Assembly: GCA_030549775.1 (NCBI GenBank)
Contig: CM060174.1
Coordinates: 7,755,391-7,819,390 of the forward strand
DNA from: Tamarix chinensis
Lineage: Eukaryota > Streptophyta > Magnoliopsida > Caryophyllales > Tamaricaceae
Direction of reading: 5' to 3'
DNA length: 64,000 nt
Part shown: in pieces, positions 59,598 through 64,000 of the stretch
Numbering within the stretch: the stretch's first letter is position 1
Layout: each line of letters starts with the position of its first letter
Translations under genes and position numbers: made by a program
Notes under the pieces: model-generated
What the model was told of the DNA's origin: nothing
Databases searched by the model: none
Seen by the model: only the letters and a program-made list of their open reading frames with translations

Positions 59598-61178
59598 GAA
59601 GTTTATAAGATTACATCTCAAACATGTTCTAAAATCGCTGCTAAACTTGATATTAATGGCCGCCAGAATTTAAAAGTTATGTATATTTATTTTATGTTAA
59701 ATTTATTAAAGTGTAGAACAATGACTCATGTATTATATTTACCATTCAAATAATTTATTTAAAGCATTCACATGTTCACCACTTCTGGTATGACAATATA
59801 TTCTCCAAATCGATATGTGTAAAAAATAAATTTCAAAAGTAAACTGATTAATATTAATTGTCCTTAATTACTATCCATTTTGGTAAATTTTGTATTTCAG
59901 CAGTTGGGTCTTAACCAAACACATTTAAACAGTTATCACACCTTAACAACAAATAGTCAATAACATTAACTTTCACAAACATAGTGTCCCTCGCGTGGGA
60001 GAGCTTTGGTCAAAATTCATGGCAGCCCCGATCTCCCCCCCCCCCAAGGGGAGCATGTTGGCCTCACTCCACCAGTGAGGATAATGATAATAATGTAATA
60101 ATACCCAATACATTGATTCTACTGTCAAAAGTTTTCTAGGCCTAAAAAGTAAAAACCCATGAAAATAGATATACTGCTTTCATTCCACACCAACAGGCAC
60201 CAGCCGGCAATTAAAGGACACGCAAAGTAAAAGGATCTTTAACAAACAGAATTACATGGACAGGCCTCAAATCATAGAATGCCATAAGGCCTTACTCATA
60301 GTGATGGTGGCCGAAATCTTGGATCCCGGAGTTCCCTTATATGGATTAGGAGGTGGCAAGGTTGCCTAGTTGTATGTTGTTGTTTGCACCTTTCGACAGC
60401 CGAAATCAAGTGATTCTGCAAGAGAAGCAATGGAATGCATGTTTTGTGGTTATTATTTTTATACATGTTTTGTTTTAAGGAGATTAAACTTTGATTGGGT
60501 GGGTGTAGGCTATTATCAGTTTGTGTAGGAGTATCTATTGCCTGTTTTGGAAAGGTGTAATAATACCCTTCACTGATTCATACTATTGGATTTTGCCTAG
60601 GTATATAATTAGCACTACTTCCAAACCCTTCCTAAAAGACGGGGGTAGTGAGAGCCATGATACCGTGTGGAAAGATCGGTTTTGATACTAATACAATCTC
60701 TACTTATCAAAAAAAGGGGGGTAACCAAACTGCTCTTATGGTGGTTTTAGGTTATTTTAATTTAACACAACACTCTTGAATATCTCATGTTATGGAAAAA
60801 CATAGACATACCACCCCTCCAAAATTGCAGATAATTGTGACTGCTATTCAAAACCATCCATAAACTTAAGTTGGCCGCCAAAATCCAGCCAAAGGAGAAA
60901 ACACCCAGAAAATTTTCCTAATTTATTTTCGAGTTTTCCCTTACTGTACGCCAGCAATCAAGGGGAAACTTGGAAATAAATGATAGAAAATTGTCTTTCT
61001 TGGGACATTCCCGCTAAGTTGTTTTCTGGCTTAAGCTATGGTTAGTCTTCGATTGTTTTATTGCTAAAGGCGGGTTTCTTCATTCATAATACCGGGTGGT
61101 TTCTTATATATCTCACAGAAATATATTGTATGAAGTGATTACAGATAATAAAAGAAAAAATAAAGGCTGATAGAAAAA
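59598..61178. other. spacer between LINE and copia, no gene seen
   Basis: Mixed-composition DNA without a supported reading frame. Small features: a C10 run at 60,035-60,044, and a TACTTATCAAAAAAA stretch near 60,698-60,715 that may be the A-rich tail of an old retroposed copy. It may include ordinary intergenic DNA. Confidence 0.4.
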
Positions 61179-61403
61179 TTAAATTAGTTTAAATGCAGAA
61201 GTAACATTGAATTTTTGGTAAAAATGATACCCTCCTATTATAGATAATACTTGTTGATAGTCAGATGGTAAGTAGTTATTACCATAAAAATTAATCCAAA
61301 AATTTAGTCTGGGAGCTTGTCGGACAACCGCCTGACCATCCCACCTGTTAGATAATACTTGTTGAAAGTCAGATGGTAATGAAATGCTTAAGTATTTATA
61401 CAA
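61179..61403 (-). other. short open frame with an in-frame 108-bp duplication
   Basis: 74 codons on the minus strand containing SLPSDFQQVLS and, 36 codons later, YLPSDYQQVLS; at DNA level a TAGATAATACTTGTTGA.AGTC unit recurs at 61,241 and 61,349. LPSDY is a phrase seen in F-box/PP2-B (phloem-protein-2-like) proteins, so this could be a fragment of such a gene, but the match is too short to rely on. Composition is less AT-biased than its surroundings. It lies just outside the copia 3' LTR. Confidence 0.25.
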
Positions 61404-61429
61404 ATTTTCTTTCGATCATCAATGGCGGT

Positions 61430-61623
61430 TGCAGGGACTTAACAGAAAGGAATATGACAAATTATGAGAAGAAGGTTTTTGTATATCTTATTGACGCAAG
61501 ATACAGAGTATATATATACCCATCATAACCTAGAATATAGCGATTACAGCTAAGAATACATGTGCCTAAATTATAGCCTAGCAGTGCGTTGACCGTATCA
61601 TTAGCCTAAAATATTGCTTAACA
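61430..61623 (-). mobile_element. 3' LTR of the Retrofit/Ale-like copia element
   Basis: On the minus strand the LTR starts TGTTAAGCAATA at 61,623, directly after the polypurine tract. The outer end is uncertain: TGCA at 61,430 gives 194 bp, but an end at 61,423 or 61,346 is also possible. A TATATATATA box lies at 61,509-61,518. The short length suits the Retrofit/Ale group. The 5' partner LTR is outside the window. Confidence 0.65.
61509..61518 (-). promoter_or_regulatory. TATA box in the copia LTR (candidate)
   Basis: TATATATATA in a GGGTATATATATACTC context, about 105 bp into the LTR in its own orientation. That is a reasonable place for the LTR promoter of a copia element. Confidence 0.5.
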
Positions 61624-61632
61624 CCCCCCCTC
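61624..61632 (-). other. copia polypurine tract
   Basis: Minus strand GAGGGGGGG followed at once by the LTR start TGTTAAGC. It overlaps the pol stop codon (TGA at 61,633-61,631), so coding sequence runs right up to the plus-strand priming site. Confidence 0.85.
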
Positions 61633-63998
61633 AAGTTGGAGCATGAAGATCACGAATGCCCAACTTGCAAAGAAAGAATTCGAACTGAGAACAACCGAGA
61701 GCTTTGGTGAAGATGTCAGCTAACTGGACATGAGTGGAAACATAAGAAGGCAGTACATTATTGCGCACAATTTCATCTCGGATGAAGTGACAATCGACTT
61801 CAATATGCTTTGTTCGTTCATGGAAAACAGGATTAGCAGCAATGTGAAGAGCAGCTTGACTATCACAAAACAGCCTCATAGGATTAGAATGAGTGACTCC
61901 AAGACTGAGGAGAAGAGCCTTGAGCCACTTTAGCTCACAAGTAGCGGAAGCCATCGAACGATATTCAGCCTCTGCAGAAGATCTAGAGACAGTGTGTTGT
62001 TTCTTGGTTTTCCAAGAAATGGGAGACTGACCAAGCATAATGAACCAACCAGTGAGGGAACGGCGAGTTAGAGGACAACTTGCCCAATCGGAATCGCACC
62101 AAGCGAAGAGATGTAAATCAGAATCTGCACGCAACAATATACCTTGACCTGGATGACCCTTTAAGTACCTCACAACACGTAATGCAGCTTCCCAATGAGT
62201 AGTACGCGGCTGCTGCATGAACTGAGCTAAAGTATGCACACTATATGATAATTCAGGACGAGTAACAGATAGGTAGATGAGACGTCCCATAAGACGTCGA
62301 TAAGGTTCCGGATCAGATAGAAAATCATTTGTTGCCAGATAAAGACCATGATTTTGTTCAAGAGGAAAAGAAGCAGGTTTTGACCCCAAAAGGCCAACCT
62401 CCGAGATAATGTCCAAGGTGTATTTTCGCTGACATAAGAAAATACCAGTTGGACTACGTGCAACTTCTAATCCTAGAAAATATTTCAAAATGCCCAAATC
62501 TTTCATGTGAAAGCATGAATGAAGATAAGACTTGAACTCCTGAATGGCTGCAGAATCATTGCCTGAAATAATGAGATCATCAACATATACCAAAACATGT
62601 AGATGAATAGAAGCATGACGAAAAATGAAGAGAGAATAGTCAGCATAAGATTGGGAAAATCCATATTGCTTGAGAGCACGAGCAAGCTTAGCAAACCAAC
62701 ATCTGGGAGCTTGTTTCAGGCCATAAAGGGACTTATGCAGACGACAAAAGAGGCCAGGCTGAGATGTGTGAAAACCAGGAGGAGGTCGCATATAGACAGT
62801 CTCACATAAATCTCCATGAAGAAAGGCATTGTGAACATCCATTTGATGAACTTCCCAATTGCGGGCAGCACTGACAGCTAGAAAGGTGCGAACAGTGACC
62901 ATCTTTGCGACGGGGGCAAATGTCTCATTATAGTCGATGCCTGCAACTTGCTTGTTGCCAAGAATAACTAAACGAGCCTTATATCGTTCAATAGAGCCAT
63001 CAGAACGATACTTAATACGGAAAACCCATTTGCATCCGATAGATTTTGAACCATGCAGAAGCGGTTCGAGTGTCCATGTATGATTAGATTCAAGAGCCTG
63101 CATCTCTTTACTCATAGCATCACGCCAACATGCGTGTTTGACAGCTTCAGAATAGGGACGAGGTTCCACACCTGCAGTAAGAGCTGCCAAGAAAGCTTTG
63201 TGCTTGATAGAAAATGCATCACAATTTACATAATGAGCTATAGGATAAGGGGTACCTGAGGATGAAGAGGAAGTGGATGAACGAGGAGGAGAAGGGCTAG
63301 TACATTGCACAGTATTGGTAACGAAATTCTTCAACACTACAGAAGGCTTCTTCTCACGATGACCCCGACCAAGGATTTCATTATTAGTAGTAGAACCAAG
63401 TGAGGGGTTATCCAAACCCCCACTAACACTGGTAGAGGACTGAGAACTTGCTCCTATAATAGGTACCGTATCCTCACGAAGCGGGAAAGATGATGTAGTG
63501 TCATGATGAGTCGATTGTGATGGGACGACATCGTGTGAAGCTGATGGGCGTATGATAGAGGAAGGGGGGATCACATTATCCACCAAAAATTCACTCCCAT
63601 CATTCAAGATTGGAGAGGATGTAGGAACAGTACACTTCTCATTTTTAAATGGAAAATCAATTTCGAAAAAAAATAACATCACGAGATACGATGAATTTTT
63701 TGGCTTCTAAATCATACAAAGTCCATCCCTTTTTTCCATAAGGGTAGCCAAGAAAAATACATCGTTTACTCTTTGGTGCAAATTTGTCCCCTCCTCGATG
63801 TTGATTATGCACGTAGCATAAGCACCCAAAAATACGTAAATGATCATAGGGCGGGGTCTTCCCGTATAGAATCTCAAAAGGAGTTTTCCCATTCAAAAGC
63901 TTGGAAGGAGTTCTATTAATCAAGTAGCCTGCAGTTAAAATACATTCCCCCCAAAATGAAGTAGGTAAATTAGCTTGAAACAGCAAAGCTCGGCCAAC
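61631..63998 (-). pseudogene. copia pol (integrase end, RT, RNase H), partial, one frameshift
   Basis: Retrofit/Ale-like Ty1/copia polyprotein entering from the right edge of the window. The first part (63,998-63,657) is the integrase C-terminal region: LPTSFWGECILTAGYLINRT, KTPFEILYGKTP, FGCLCYVHN, CIFLGYP, VSRDVIFF. The second part (63,682-61,631, 683 codons) has a Ser-rich linker, then RT (HTWTLEPL, GCKWVFRIKYRSDGSIERYK, ETFAPVAKM, VHQMDVHNAFLHGDL, SLYGLKQAPRCW, YVDDLIISG near 62,575-62,590) and RNase H (WCDSDWASC, SRSSAEAEYRSMA, DSQAALHIAANP, HIEVDCHFIRDEI, LADIFTKAL). The two parts differ by one base at an A8 run (plus strand 63,666-63,673). All catalytic motifs are intact, so the copy is young or the shift is recent. 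Confidence 0.93.
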
Positions 63999-64000
63999 AT

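Overview
The window is plant nuclear DNA, probably from a woody eudicot with a repeat-rich genome; the species cannot be named from sequence alone. The evidence is plant-type transposon families throughout (L1-type LINEs with an RRM ORF1, Ty1/copia of SIRE-like and Retrofit/Ale-like type, hAT and Mutator-like transposase remnants, very long solo LTRs), AT-rich spacers and microsatellites, and no bacterial gene organisation. I see no intact host gene, tRNA or rRNA. Almost every long open frame in the window is either transposon-derived or a by-product of low-complexity DNA.

Layout. 0-5 kb: a Mutator/FAR1-like fragment cut by a possible LTR, then a decayed LINE reverse transcriptase (minus strand). 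5-8 kb: AT-rich DNA, a (TA)n tract, a 435-bp copia LTR and a pyrimidine-rich stretch. 8-28.7 kb: remains of one or two SIRE-like copia elements on the minus strand (5' LTR and primer-binding site at 28.2 kb, gag, integrase, RT/RNase H, and at 8-10.4 kb a 3' 'env-like' region). This block is split by copies of a family of giant LTRs: D, C and A at 10.5-17 kb, with A inside C, and E at 19.55-25.58 kb, which itself carries a 778-bp hAT-type element. 28.7-40 kb: unassigned AT-rich DNA, a fourth-type solo LTR (G, 30.8-33.6 kb) and a LINE RNase H fragment. 40.7-47.7 kb: a hAT-type TTF zinc-finger transposase pseudogene, split by solo LTR F. 48.9-59.6 kb: a full-length, about 6.3-kb LINE (minus strand, 17-bp target duplication) whose ORF2 is split by a 4,365-bp non-autonomous hAT element with an exact 8-bp duplication. 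61.4-64 kb: the 3' part of a well-preserved Retrofit/Ale-like copia element that runs off the right edge.

The best-supported structures are the insertions with target-site duplications: E (GGAAC/GGAAC), the 778-bp hAT element (ATTTTAGT twice), the 4,365-bp hAT element (CCAATTTC twice) and the LINE (17 bp twice). F, G and A have 5-bp duplications with one mismatch each. Together they give a relative insertion order: SIRE-like copia before E before the 778-bp hAT; copia before C before A; hAT transposase before F; LINE before the 4,365-bp hAT.

The most unusual material is non-coding: (i) the giant LTR family, whose copies share a pyrimidine-rich GC island, a hairpin, a 'GGTAATTT' minisatellite, repeated imperfect palindromes of the form CCACCGG-N-ATAATAGTGG and a terminal hairpin; (ii) the 4,365-bp hAT element with G-quadruplex-capable GGGTC arrays in the same orientation at both ends and an internal array of about 280-bp repeats; (iii) a LINE whose two ORFs are open except for three in-frame TAG codons.
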